A DNA stretch of 64,000 nucleotides. Origin: Natronosporangium sp035305625. Its GTDB lineage: Bacteria > Actinomycetota > Actinomycetes > Mycobacteriales > Micromonosporaceae. The position numbers and the translations under genes were made by a program. Of the stretch, positions 1 to 8,199 are shown piece after piece (position 1 is the stretch's first letter; the number at the start of each line of letters is the position of its first letter). Below the pieces are notes generated by a model that was not told where the DNA came from, made no database searches, and saw nothing but the letters and a program-made list of their open reading frames with translations. The stretch lies in assembly GCA_963809545.1 (NCBI GenBank), contig CAWEKD010000006.1, positions 1-64,000 of the forward strand. The letters run 5' to 3'.

Positions 1-906
1 GAGTACGTGCTGGAGCAGATCAGCGGCCCGGCCCCGGTCGCCTAGATCACGGTGGACGTACGCCTCGTGCCAGGCGATCTCGGCGTGGTCAAGCCACCAT
101 GCCCACGCCGGGTCGCTGTCGCGTGCCCCATCGAGGATCAGCCCTCGGGCGTACTCCAGTTCCCGCAGGGCGTCGCTCTGCTGCCCCAGTACGGCCAGGG
201 CGCGGGCGCGGTCGGAGCCGAAAGAGCCCTTGGAGGCTCGGCGGAAGCGGTTGGTCGAGGGCGTAGCGGGCGATCAGCAGCGCTTCGCGGCCCCTGCCTA
301 CCTGGACGTCCAGCATGGCGAGGTTGGCCAGTTCCAGGCAGGGCCCTCGTTGCCAACCCCTGCCAGGCGGGTGATGTGGAGAGCTTCTAGGGTGAGGGTG
401 CGCATGTCACCGGGGTGGCCGGCGTCGAAGGCGAGCCAGCCGGCGACCTCACCCAGCTCCCCCACCACGGCCTGGAGATCCCGTTCCACGGTCGGCTGGT
501 AGGCGCCGGCGGTGAGCGCATCAACTGCGGCCCGGAATGCACGGTGGGCGGTGGGGTAGATCCCTTCGGCGCCGATAGCGGTGTCGAGCGCCACCAGGTG
601 GCCGATGGTGTCGCGGAGGGCGTCGACATCGTCGCGGCTCATGGGGCGAGCCGGGACCGGCACGGGAGCCAGCCGGTGGTCGGTGGGTTGGACGAGGGTG
701 GTGAGAGCACCGTCGGCGCCGAGTGCCTGATCGAGGGCGCGGGCGGTGGCCTCGCTGGGGGTGCAGCGGCCGTTTTCCAGGTCGGACAGGGTGGACTTGC
801 CGACGTGGGCTCGTTGGGCAAGCTCCCGTAGGGACAGGCCCCGGTCGCGGCGGAGGCGACGCAGGGTGGCGCCGAACGTCGGGTCGCAGGTGGTGTGTGG
901 TGGCAT
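1..906 (-). pseudogene. Broken copy of XRE/TPR-type regulator
   Basis: This is the inverted duplicate of the intact regulator at 4818-5981. The first ~185 codons read well, with an XRE helix-turn-helix near residues 10-65 (GLSLRELAQRAHV, STLSDLENG). Near 340-360 about 20 bases differ from the intact copy and the frame is lost; sequence matching the downstream part resumes in another frame (MLDVQVGRGREAL) and shifts again near 215. The 3' end is outside the window. As it stands it could yield only a DNA-binding fragment, which could in principle interfere with the intact protein. Confidence 0.8.
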
Positions 907-965
907 GCCAACCTCCGTGGTGTTGCATATCCACTTTACGCCCTGATTTCCGTAACCTGCGGCGA

Positions 966-1545
966 TCAGGTGGTGGGCCAGGTGCGCCAGTTACGCCACG
1001 CGCGGCTGGGGGTGGGGCCACGCTGCCCCTGGTACCGGGAGCCGTAGCGCTCACTGCCGTACGGGTGCTCGGTCGGCGAGGTGAGCCGGAACATGCACAG
1101 CTGCCCGATCTTCATACCGGGCCACAGCTTGATGGGGAGCGTCGCGAGGTTGCTGAGCTCCAGGGTCACGTGCCCGGAGAACCCGGGGTCGATGAACCCG
1201 GCGGTGGAGTGCGTCACCAGCCCGAGCCGCCCGAGCGAGCTCTTGCCCTCCAGCCGCGAGGCGAAATCGTCCGGCAGCGAGATTACCTCGTAACGGTGGG
1301 GGCCAGCACGAACTCGCCGGGATGCAGGATGAACGGCTGCACCTCCGGCTCCACGAGCCGGGTCAGATCCGCCTGCTGCCACGGAGGGGTCGATGTGGGG
1401 GTACCGGTGATTCTCGAACACCCGGAACAGCCGGTCGAGGCGTACGTCGATACTGGACGGTTGTAGCAGTGCGGAGTCGAACGGGTCCAGCTGCTATGAG
1501 ATGGTCTTCCAGCTCGTCGAGTAGGTCTCGGTCTGACAGCAGCAT
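966..1545 (-). pseudogene. dcd: dCTP deaminase-like gene, frameshifted (left copy)
   Basis: The start reads MLLSDRDLLDEL, the usual N-terminus of dCTP deaminase, which makes dUTP from dCTP for dTTP synthesis. The middle and end are recognisable (SSLGRLGL, THSTAGFIDPGF, LWPGMKIGQLC), including the HSTAGFIDPG region of the active site. The pieces lie in at least three frames, with breaks near 1500, 1370 and 1285. The right copy (4180-4758) has different breaks, so the lesions arose independently or are sequence errors. Such genes also travel on phages and conjugative elements, fitting the neighbourhood. Confidence 0.8.
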
Positions 1546-1704
1546 CCCGGCAGCCTAGCCGGTGGGGTCCGACACCTACTCGTACCGCAAGATCCGCAGG
1601 TGGGCCGGCAGCAACCGCACTCTGGTGGATGGACACCGCTGGCTGGGTGGGGTCCAGCATGCGGATGCGGGTGGTGCTGCTGCTTGTGTCGGTCGCTGTG
1701 GAGG

Positions 1705-1747
1705 AACAGCAGAAGCCCCTACCGCTGGGGTAGGGGCTTCTGCTGTT
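1705..1747. terminator. 19-bp perfect hairpin, likely bidirectional terminator (left copy)
   Basis: Two 19-base arms (1705-1723 and 1729-1747) pair perfectly around a 5-base loop. It sits between the small membrane gene and the dcd-like gene. The right repeat arm has the same hairpin at 3981-4023 with a different loop; the stem is conserved. There is no clear T-run, so the termination role is inferred. Confidence 0.6.
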
Positions 1748-1781
1748 GGCGGTTTACGGGACGGGGATCAAGCCCTAGGGC

Positions 1782-1940
1782 TTACTCGGGGTGGGTCAGG
1801 CGGGCAGGAAGCAGCATCACCACCATCAGCAGCGCGTACACCACCGCCAAGATCGACCACTGCCACCACGCCGCCCGTCCCTCGTAGGCGAGCAGCCCCA
1901 CGAGGGTGCCGGCGGTCGCCACGATCGCGGTCACCGGCAT
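1782..1940 (-). CDS. Small membrane protein, 52 aa (left copy)
   Basis: The 52-codon frame starts MPVTAIVATAGTLVGLLAYEG and contains two hydrophobic segments (about residues 5-18 and 28-46) separated by a Gly/Arg/Trp-rich loop. The right arm encodes the same protein at 3788-3946 with only N-terminal differences. An open frame kept in both copies while neighbouring genes are broken suggests it is real. The ATG lies inside a 13-bp hairpin. Family and function are not recognised; small membrane proteins of this sort are common on actinomycete conjugative elements. Confidence 0.5.
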   Translation of the reverse strand: MPVTAIVATAGTLVGLLAYEGRAAWWQWSILAVVYALLMVVMLLPARLTHPE

Positions 1941-2024
1941 CCGACGCCGGCGCGGCGTCGGATGCTCACCGGATCTCCAGGGGCTCGTCGTCAGCCGAGG
2001 TTTCCGGGGTCGCCGGGTATCACG

Positions 2025-2303
2025 TCACCGCCTCACCCCCCTAGCTAGTGGTGTGGGCAGCCGGGGGCAGTGGTGGGGCACCTGGGGTCGACCGAAACGG
2101 CGCCGTAGCCGACGGATGCCCCACCAGCAGGCAGCCACACCGGCCAGTAGCAGCACCGCCATGATGTGCTGCCGGTGTGACGCCACCGCCTCCATGGTGG
2201 CGGTGACCGCGCCGGCCAGCAGCCACCCCGACGTGGCCACCCCGGCGAGGGCGACCACCACCAGCAGCGTGGTCTCGACCGGGAACCGGGTCGCGGTCCG
2301 GAC
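2025..2303 (-). pseudogene. Small two-helix membrane protein (left copy, no clear start)
   Basis: The frame reads FPVETTLLVVVALAGVA, then a second hydrophobic stretch (HIMAVLLLAGVAACWWG) and a basic tail (RRLRRRFG). It matches 3427-3684. No start codon with a ribosome site is visible because the repeat arm ends just upstream. A one-base difference alters the last residues relative to the right copy. Probably the 3' part of a gene truncated at the repeat boundary. Function unknown. Confidence 0.4.
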
Positions 2304-2330
2304 GGTGGCGGTAGCGCGGCCTCTACTCCT

Positions 2331-2477
2331 GTGCTCCCCGCGCACGCGGGGGTGATCCCGATCCTGTGCTCTGTCCGTGGACACCCAGGTGCTCCCCGCG
2401 CACGCGGGGGTGATCCCGGCAGACTGTAGGCCACCCACGGCGCCTCACCGTGCTCCCCGCGCACGCGGGGGTGATCC
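2331..2477. CRISPR. Three-repeat type I-E-like CRISPR remnant
   Basis: Three identical 28-base repeats start at 2331, 2389 and 2450 (begin GTGCTCCCCGCG, end GGGGGTGATCC, with an inner palindrome CCCCGCG/CGCGGGG). Spacers are 30 and 33 bases. This is the classic type I-E actinobacterial repeat and is unrelated to the 29-base repeats of the I-B arrays in this window. No cas8e/cse genes are in the window, so it is an orphan. The third repeat is followed directly by traB-like coding sequence. Confidence 0.9.
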
Positions 2478-3173
2478 GTCCAGCGACATCTGGGCGCGCC
2501 TGTACGCCCTGCTGGAGGCTGGTGTGCCGGTACGGCTGCGGGTGTTCGACCCCAAGGGAGGCGGAGCTTGGTGAGCTGTGGGACGCCGCTTGGGTCTACG
2601 AGCCCCGCCCCACCGGTTGGCCAGACTTCCTCGCCCGGTCGATCGCGGCGATGGAGTCCCGGCAGCGGTCGCTTGCGGCCCGGGGGTGGCGCAAGCTCAC
2701 CCGGTTCACCCTGGACGACCCCCTCGACCTGATGATCATCGACGAGCTGTTGGCGGTGCTGTCGCAGCGAAACGAACAGGTCAAGGTCGGCGCCGGGACG
2801 ATGAAGGCCGGGGATGCGTTCGACCTGTACCTGTCGCAGGGCCGCGCCGCCGGCTACACCTGCGTCGCCCTCACCCAACTGGGGCAGAAAGAGCTGGTCG
2901 GCCACGCCCGGGGGCTGTTCCCGCACCTGACCGTGATGCGGGTACCCCTGACGAGAAGGAAATCGTCGACCGGCTGCTGGGATCAGCCGACCGGTACCCG
3001 GCGCACCTGATCCCACCCGGCCCCGCTACGCCGGTATCGGCTACTCCCGCACCGAGACGGGACAGATCGTGCGCACCCGGGGGGCGTGGCTTAACGACCG
3101 GCAGCGGCAGGAGATCGCCGACCGGTTGGCGGAACTCAAGCAGACGATGCAGCGGAAAGGAGCACGGAGGTGA
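2478..3173 (+). pseudogene. TraB/FtsK-type conjugation ATPase fragment
   Basis: The pieces resemble the C-terminal half of FtsK/SpoIIIE-like transfer proteins of actinomycete integrative elements: VFDPKGG, a Walker B-like strand (DLMIIDELLAVL), AGYTCVALTQ, LFPHLTVMRV, EIVDRLLGSADRYPAHLIPP and a C-terminal tail (GIGYSRTETGQIVRTRGAW). They lie in three frames, with breaks near 2560, 2945 and 3025, and the N-terminal half with Walker A is missing. The gene starts immediately after a CRISPR repeat. Its stop overlaps the next gene's GTG. It indicates a dead integrative conjugative element. Confidence 0.75.
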
Positions 3174-3361
3174 GGGTGTGGGACGCCCCCGCCAGGGGAG
3201 TGCCGGCCGGCTACCGGGACATCCTGGTGTGCGGCACCCTGGCGGAGATCCGCGCCATGGTGGACCGGTACACGGCAACCGGGGAACTGGCGGGGATGAC
3301 GGTGCCTACCCCCACGACGGGCTGTGGGCGGCCCGGCTACGGCTACGGGATACCGGTGTAG
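3170..3361 (+). CDS. Hypothetical 63-aa protein behind traB
   Basis: GTG start overlapping the traB-like stop (GTGA), with purine-rich AGGAGCACGGAGG just upstream, so translation was probably coupled to traB. The protein contains GYRDILVCGTLAEIRAMVDRY and ends in a Gly/Tyr-rich tail (GRPGYGYGIPV). No membrane segment. No family recognised. Its position suggests a small accessory protein of the former conjugative element. Confidence 0.5.
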   Translation: MRVWDAPARGVPAGYRDILVCGTLAEIRAMVDRYTATGELAGMTVPTPTTGCGRPGYGYGIPV

Positions 3362-3426
3362 CACCTGCCAGGACCGGTGCCTACCTACGTGGACACCGGC
3401 CGGCACCGGCCGCGCTACCGGCCACC

Positions 3427-3684
3427 GTCCGGACCGCGACCCGGTTCCCGGTCGAGACCACGCTGCTGGTGGTGGTCGCCCTCGCCGGGGTGGCCACGTT
3501 GGGGTGGCTGCTGGCCGGCGCGGTCACCGCCACCATGGAGGCGGTGGCGTCACACCGGCAGCACATCATGGCGGTGCTGCTACTGGCCGGTGTGGCTGCC
3601 TGCTGGTGGGGCATCCGTCGGCTACGGCGCCGTTTCGGTCGACCCCAGGTGCCCCACCACTGCCCCGGCTGCCCACACCACTAG
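3427..3684 (+). CDS. Small two-helix membrane protein (right copy)
   Basis: Open from upstream to the stop at 3684. It has two hydrophobic segments (TTLLVVVALAGVATLGWLLAG and HIMAVLLLAGVAACWWG) and a basic, His/Cys-containing tail (RRLRRRFG, HHCPGCPHH). The true start is unclear: no ATG or GTG with a ribosome site lies in frame just upstream, so the coordinate given is the start of the part shared with the left copy. Function unknown; probably an inner-membrane accessory of the mobile element. Confidence 0.4.
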   Translation, partial: VRTATRFPVETTLLVVVALAGVATLGWLLAGAVTATMEAVASHRQHIMAVLLLAGVAACWWGIRRLRRRFGRPQVPHHCPGCPHH

Positions 3685-3762
3685 CTAGGGGGTGAGGCGG
3701 TGACGTGATACCCGGCGACCCCGGAAACCTCGGCTGACGACGAGCCCCTGGAGATCCGGTGA

Positions 3763-3791
3763 GCATCCGACGCCGCGCCGGCGTCGGATGC
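3763..3791 (+). promoter_or_regulatory. Perfect hairpin covering a start codon
   Basis: A 13-bp perfect stem (3763-3775 with 3779-3791, 3-base loop) includes the ATG of the 52-aa membrane protein. The identical structure is present in the left arm around 1938-1966. It could hold the start closed in mRNA until a ribosome translates through it, or be a DNA binding site. Confidence 0.45.
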
Positions 3792-3946
3792 CGTGGCCCG
3801 CGATCGTGGCGACCGCCGGCACCCTCGTGGGGCTGCTCGCCTACGAGGGACGGGCGGCGTGGTGGCAGTGGTCGATCTTGGCGGTGGTGTACGCGCTGCT
3901 GATGGTGGTGATGCTGCTTCCTGCCCGCCTGACCCACCCCGAGTAA
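3788..3946 (+). CDS. Small membrane protein, 52 aa (right copy)
   Basis: Starts MPWPAIVATAGTLVGLLAYEG and ends MLLPARLTHPE, with two hydrophobic stretches around a short polar turn. GGAG lies about 35 bases upstream rather than at the usual distance, and the ATG sits in a 13-bp hairpin, so initiation may be unusual. The left arm carries the same gene at 1782-1940. No family recognised. Confidence 0.5.
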   Translation: MPWPAIVATAGTLVGLLAYEGRAAWWQWSILAVVYALLMVVMLLPARLTHPE

Positions 3947-3980
3947 GCCCTAGGGCTTGATCCCCGTCCCGTAAACCGCC

Positions 3981-4023
3981 AACAGCAGAAGCCCCTACCC
4001 CAGCGGTAGGGGCTTCTGCTGTT
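3981..4023. terminator. 19-bp perfect hairpin, likely bidirectional terminator (right copy)
   Basis: Arms 3981-3999 and 4005-4023 pair perfectly around a 5-base loop. It lies after the small membrane gene and before the dcd-like gene and is the counterpart of 1705-1747. Confidence 0.6.
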
Positions 4024-4179
4024 CCTCCACAGCGACCGACAGCAGCAGCACCACCCGCATCCGCATGCTGGACCCCACCCAGCCAGCGGTGTAGATCCAC
4101 CAGAGTGCGGTTGCTGCCGGCCCACCTGCGGATCTTGCGGTACGAGTAGGTGTCGGACCCCACCGGCTAGGCTGCCGGG

Positions 4180-4758
4180 ATGCTGCTGTCAGACCGAGAC
4201 CTACTCGACGAGCTGAAGACCGGCTCATTGCAGCTGGACCCGTTCGACTCCGCACTGCTACAACCGTCCAACATCGACGTCCGGCTACATCGGCTGTTCC
4301 GGGTGTTCAACAGCCACCTGTACACCCACATCGACCCCCACGGCCCAGCATGATGACCTGACCACCCTGGTAGAGGTCGACGACGGGCAGCCGTTCGTGC
4401 TGCACCTGGCGAGTTCGTACTCGCCCCCACCCTGGAAGTGATCGCCCTAGGCGACCAGTTGGCCGGCCGCCTGGAAGGCAAGTCCAGCTTGGGCCGGTTG
4501 GGACTGCTAGTGCACTCCACCGCCGGGTTCATCGACCCCGGGTTCACCGGCCACATCACCCTAGAGCTGTCCAACGTGGCCACCCTGCCGATCAAACTGT
4601 GGCCGGGGATGCGGATCGGGCAGCTGTGCATCTTCCGGCTCGCCTCCCCAGCCAGGCAACCGTACGGGTCAGCGGTCTACGGATCCCGCTACCAGGACCA
4701 GCGTGGCCCCACCCCCAGCCGCGCGTGGCGTAACTGGCGCACCTGGCCCACCACCTGA
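4180..4758 (+). pseudogene. dcd: dCTP deaminase-like gene, frameshifted (right copy)
   Basis: Begins MLLSDRDLLDELKTG and reads well through QPSNIDVRLHRLFRVF, then meets a stop near 4352. The next part (DLTTLVEVDDGQPFVLH) and the C-terminal part (SSLGRLGL, VHSTAGFIDPGF, LWPGMRIGQLC) lie in other frames, with a further break near 4412. The total length matches an intact ~190-residue enzyme. A functional housekeeping dcd presumably lies elsewhere; this copy looks like mobile-element cargo in decay. Confidence 0.8.
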
Positions 4759-4817
4759 TAGCCGCAGGTTACGGAAATCAGGGCGTAAAGTGGATATGCA
4801 ACACCACGGAGGTTGGC

Positions 4818-5981
4818 ATGCCACCACACACCACCTGCGACCCGACGTTCGGCGCCACCCTGCGTCGCCTCCGCCGCGACCGGGGCCTGTCCCTACGGGA
4901 GCTTGCCCAACGAGCCCACGTCGGCAAGTCCACCCTGTCCGACCTGGAAAACGGCCGCTGCACCCCCAGCGAGGCCACCGCCCGCGCCCTCGATCAGGCA
5001 CTCGGCGCCGACGGTGCTCTCACCACCCTCGTCCAACCCACCGACCACCGGCTGGCTCCCGTGCCGGTCCCGGCTCGCCCCATGAGCCGCGACGATGTCG
5101 ACGCCCTCCGCGACACCATCGGCCACCTGGTGGCGCTCGACACCGCTATCGGCGCCGAAGGGATCTACCCCACCGCCCACCGTGCATTCCGGGCCGCAGT
5201 TGATGCGCTCACCGCCGGCGCCTACCAGCCGACCGTGGAACGGGATCTCCAGGCCGTGGTGGGGGAGCTGGGTGAGGTCGCCGGCTGGCTCGCCTTCGAC
5301 GCCGGCCACCCCGGTGACATGCGCACCCTCACCCTAGAAGCTCTCCACATCACCCGCCTGGCAGGGGACCGCAGCATGGAGCTGCTGGAACTGGCCAACC
5401 TCGCCATGCTGGACGTCCAGGTAGGCAGGGGCCGCGAAGCGCTGCTGATCGCCCGCTACGCCCTCGACCAACCGCTACCGCCCCGCCTCCAAGGGCTCTT
5501 TCGGCTGCGCCGCGCCCGCGCCCTGGCCGTACTGGGGCAGCAGAGCGACGCCCTGCGGGAACTGGAGTACGCCCGAGGGCTGATCCTCGATGGGGCACGC
5601 GACAGCGACCCGGCGTGGGCATGGTGGCTTGACCACGCCGAGATCGCCTGGCACGAGGCGTACGTCCACCGTGATCTAGGCGACCGGGGCCGGGCCGCTG
5701 ATCTGCTCCAGCACGTACTCACCAGCTACCCCGCCAGGAAGCGCAGGGGCCGGGTCATCAGTCTGGCCTGTCTACTGACCGACCTGGTCGCGGTAGCAGC
5801 CTGGCGGGACGCTGAGCAGGTGATGGGCGAGGTGATCGGCTGGTACAGCCAGATCAGCAGCCCCCGCACCGACCAGATGCTCCAGGAGGCGGTTTCCGTC
5901 ATCTGCCGCTACGACCCCCCACCACCGCCGACCTTGGTGGACATGGCCCGCCAGCTTGACAGGCTGCCGACCTCCCGCTGA
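4818..5981 (+). CDS. XRE-family regulator with TPR-like C-terminal domain
   Basis: A 387-residue protein starting at an ATG with GGAGG six bases upstream. Residues ~10-65 form an XRE helix-turn-helix (LRRLRRDRGLSLRELAQRAHV, STLSDLENG). The rest is helical and repeat-like (ALLIARYALDQPLP, LRELEYARGLI, RAADLLQHVLTSY), typical of TPR-type sensor domains in actinobacterial XRE regulators that bind peptides or small ligands; that role is inferred. It lies downstream of the dcd-like gene, divided from it by 59 bases. It is the only longer intact gene in the first 9 kb; the duplicate at 1-906 is broken. Confidence 0.8.
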   Translation: MPPHTTCDPTFGATLRRLRRDRGLSLRELAQRAHVGKSTLSDLENGRCTPSEATARALDQALGADGALTTLVQPTDHRLAPVPVPARPMSRDDVDALRDTIGHLVALDTAIGAEGIYPTAHRAFRAAVDALTAGAYQPTVERDLQAVVGELGEVAGWLAFDAGHPGDMRTLTLEALHITRLAGDRSMELLELANLAMLDVQVGRGREALLIARYALDQPLPPRLQGLFRLRRARALAVLGQQSDALRELEYARGLILDGARDSDPAWAWWLDHAEIAWHEAYVHRDLGDRGRAADLLQHVLTSYPARKRRGRVISLACLLTDLVAVAAWRDAEQVMGEVIGWYSQISSPRTDQMLQEAVSVICRYDPPPPPTLVDMARQLDRLPTSR

Positions 5982-6020
5982 GGTTCGGTGTCCGGTACGC
6001 GATACCGGACACCGAACCTC
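5980..6020. terminator. 18-bp perfect hairpin after regulator gene
   Basis: Arms 5980-5997 and 6003-6020 pair perfectly around a 5-base loop, overlapping the regulator's stop codon. No T-run follows. The right half (CGGACACCGAACCTC) recurs at 7339-7353 beyond the transposase, so this could instead be a pair of insertion-sequence ends; both readings remain open. Confidence 0.5.
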
Positions 6021-6180
6021 TGTCGATCAAGACCGGCCTATCGCCACCCTATGGGTAGACGCCAGTACGCATCCGGGGTATGCGCAGCTGGCGCCCAGGG
6101 GCTAGGGGCGACCACGTGCAGGGACGGGACGCCGCCCCTAGCCCCCGCCACACCCACCACACGCAAGGGGGCGAGGCTAT
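6006..6180 (+). repeat. 175-bp direct repeat, left copy
   Basis: Matches 7339-7514 with few differences. Contains an inner inverted repeat (GGGGCTAGGGGCG with CGCCCCTAGCCCC, about 30 bases apart). The two copies bracket the broken transposase. They are far too long to be target-site duplications. Confidence 0.85.
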
Positions 6181-7306
6181 CCGGAGGCGTTGCGCAACTG
6201 GATTCGCCAGGACGAGGCAGACCGTGGCCTGCGGCGCGACCGGTTGACGACGGCGGAGCTGGAGGAGTTGCGGCGGCTGCGGCGGGAGAACGCGGAGCTG
6301 CGGCGGGTGTAAGGAGATCTTGAAGGCGGCGAGCGCGGTTTTCGCCCAGGAGCTCGACCCGACCCGGCGACGGTCATGATGCTGGTGGACAAGCTGCGTG
6401 ACCGCTTCGGGGTCGAGCCGATCCTCCGGGTCATCGGGGTGGCGCTCCTCTACCTACTACGGCTGGGTCAAGCAGGCTGCCCACCCGTGCCGTCGGCGAC
6501 GTGAGGACGAACAGCTTCGGCGGAGATACGCCGCAGATCCACCGAGGTGTCGGGCGGCACCTACGGCAGCCCGCGCGGGTGCACGCCACGCTGCGCCGCC
6601 AGGGCCGGCGGGTGGGCCGCAAACGGGTCGAGCGGCTGATGCGCGCCGACGGGCTGCAGGGCGCGTTGGTGCGCAACGGTGGCGAATCCCGTCCACCCGG
6701 CAGGATCCGCGGGCCACCCCGGCACCGGACCGGGTCAACCGCCAGTTCACCGCACCCGCCCCGGACCGGCTGTGGGTCGCCGACGCCACCCGCATCCCGG
6801 TCGCCGAGGGGGTGCTGTGGCTGGCCGCCGTGCGCGACGCCTTCTCCAACCGGATTGTGGGCTGGAAGACCTCCGACCGCTGCGACACCGACCTGGTGCT
6901 CGGCGCCCTGGAGTACGCGATCTGGTCACGGGACGTGCGCGACGGCCAACTCGTCCATCACAGCGACCGTGGGTCGACCTACACGTCGATCCGCTTCACC
7001 CAACGCCTGGCAGACAACGGGATTCTCGCGTCCATGGGGTCCACAGGGGACAGTTTCGACAACGCGCTGATGGAGAACTTCTGGTCAACCTTGAAGATCG
7101 AGCTGGTCTACCGCAACGCCTGGCGCACCCGCGAGGAAGCCGACAACGCACTCTTCGCCTACATCGACGGCTGGTACAACCCACACCGCATCCAGAAAGA
7201 CCTCGGCTGGCTGTCCCCGGACGAGTACGAGGCAGCCTGGTACGCCCAACACCACGGCCAACCCCAGCCGGCTATCGTTCAACCCGAGCCAACCGGCGCC
7301 AGATAA
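6181..7306 (+). pseudogene. IS3-family transposase remnant (orfA tail and orfB)
   Basis: The first part reads RNWIRQDEADRG and a Leu/Glu-rich helix (ELEELRRLRRENAELRRV), the end of IS3 orfA, to a stop at 6312. OrfB follows in pieces: MMLVDKLRDRFGVEPI, STYYGWVKQAAHP, VHATLRRQGRRVGRKRVERLM and then a continuous integrase core from about 6700 with the DDE residues in DRLWVADATRIP, VHHSDRGSTY and DALMENFWSTLK. At least three frameshifts break orfB, so no active enzyme is expected unless the breaks are sequence errors. OrfA lacks its N-terminal DNA-binding part. Confidence 0.85.
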
Positions 7307-7338
7307 CCCACCCTCCGAAAAACCGGGGGAACCTCATA

Positions 7339-7514
7339 CGGACACCGAACCTCTGTCGATCAAGACCGGCCTATCGCCACCCTATGGGTAGACGCCAGTA
7401 CGCATCCGGGGTATGCGCAGCTGCGACCCAGGCCAAGGGGCGACCACGTGCAGGGACGGGACGCCGCCCCTAGCCCCCGCCACACCCACCACCACACCAA
7501 GGGGGCGAGGCTAT
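7339..7514 (+). repeat. 175-bp direct repeat, right copy
   Basis: Second copy of 6006-6180. Its inner inverted repeat is damaged (GGCCAAGGGGCG in place of GGGGCTAGGGGCG). The start CGGACACCGAACCTC is the reverse complement of 5980-5994. Confidence 0.85.
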
Positions 7515-7551
7515 GCCGACTCGATCCGCCGCTGCCGCGCCAAACACGAGA

Positions 7552-7694
7552 CCAATGAGGATGGATTCGAGCAGTTCAGCGCCGACCCGGTCCCCGACGG
7601 GCACACCGTGCCCGCACCAGGACACCCCACCATCCCCGAACTCCTACGCAAAGCAAGCAACCAGCGCAGCTGTCCTGACTGGTACCAGTGGTGA
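7552..7694 (+). pseudogene. Possible small coding fragment (PDGHT motif)
   Basis: A short frame reads SADPVPDGHTVPAPGHPTIPELLRKAS and stops at 7694. A related stretch (EPLPDGHTVVVEGHASILTLL) lies on the minus strand near 13600-13680, which suggests a small gene family represented twice here. No start is convincing and no function is recognised. Confidence 0.25.
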
Positions 7695-8017
7695 ACCAGG
7701 TGGTTGCGGCGCATCGGCCGTTGCCGCCGCGGTGGGACTGCGCCGCCTGCGGACAGGCGTGGCCATGCCGCACTGAACGCAGCCGGTTGCAGCGGCGGTT
7801 CGCTGGCCGCCCGGATAGGCTTGGCCGCCACCTGTGGCAGGAGATGGTGGCAGCCGCCCAGTACGTGTCCCGTTCAGACGACGCTGTATCTGCGGTTTCT
7901 TGCCGGACCCCGGAGGGGGCGCTCACCCCTCCCCTTGACTTCCAGACCAGGATGTCTCCCCCAACGCACAGGATCTCTGGTCTGGAGTGTGCCGGCCCTG
8001 TTCCGCCCAAGTCCTGA
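7688..8017 (+). CDS. Small Cys-containing hypothetical protein
   Basis: The N-terminal half contains PPRWDCAACGQAWPCRTERSRL followed by a helical stretch (GRPDRLGRHLWQEMVAAAQ). This WDCxxCGxxWPC pattern is common in short actinobacterial proteins near XRE regulators and mobile genes, sometimes misannotated as flavin reductase. The three Cys could bind a metal. The C-terminal half (after about residue 62) looks non-native, so the gene may end earlier or be frameshifted. Start uncertain. Confidence 0.4.
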   Translation: MVNQVVAAHRPLPPRWDCAACGQAWPCRTERSRLQRRFAGRPDRLGRHLWQEMVAAAQYVSRSDDAVSAVSCRTPEGALTPPLDFQTRMSPPTHRISGLECAGPVPPKS

Positions 8018-8199
8018 GGGGCCGGCACATCACCACCCGAGGCAGTGACCTCACGGCACCAGCCCTGCCCGGGAGATCTCCTGCCCCGCCTGCGGCAACA
8101 GGCGGGGCAGGGTCGTGCCTGGCCGGCGGCCACCGGTTGCCCACCATGCCGCCGCCGGCCGGGTCCCCCAACCCCTTCTTCTAGGAGCGGAGGAACGCC

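Larger units (their letters stand above)
1..2322. repeat. Left arm of large inverted repeat
   Basis: Read on the minus strand, this stretch matches 3410-5720 on the plus strand nearly throughout, with scattered substitutions and small indels. Position 1 pairs with about 5720 and position 2322 with about 3410. It carries a second copy of the small membrane genes, the dcd-like gene and the XRE regulator gene. The arm runs off the window start, so its full length is unknown. Its inner edge lies about 10 bases before the first type I-E-like CRISPR repeat. Confidence 0.9.
3410..5720. repeat. Right arm of large inverted repeat
   Basis: Plus-strand partner of 1-2322. Similarity begins near 3410 (GCCGCGCTACCG) and continues past the dcd-like gene into the XRE regulator, to at least 5720 where the window ends for the other arm. 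About 1.09 kb of unique sequence (CRISPR remnant, traB fragment, 63-aa gene) lies between the arms. Confidence 0.9.

Noticed and set aside
8000..8199. Possible TPP riboswitch before the NMT1-like binding protein
   Set aside because: No CTGAGA box or matching second box is present.
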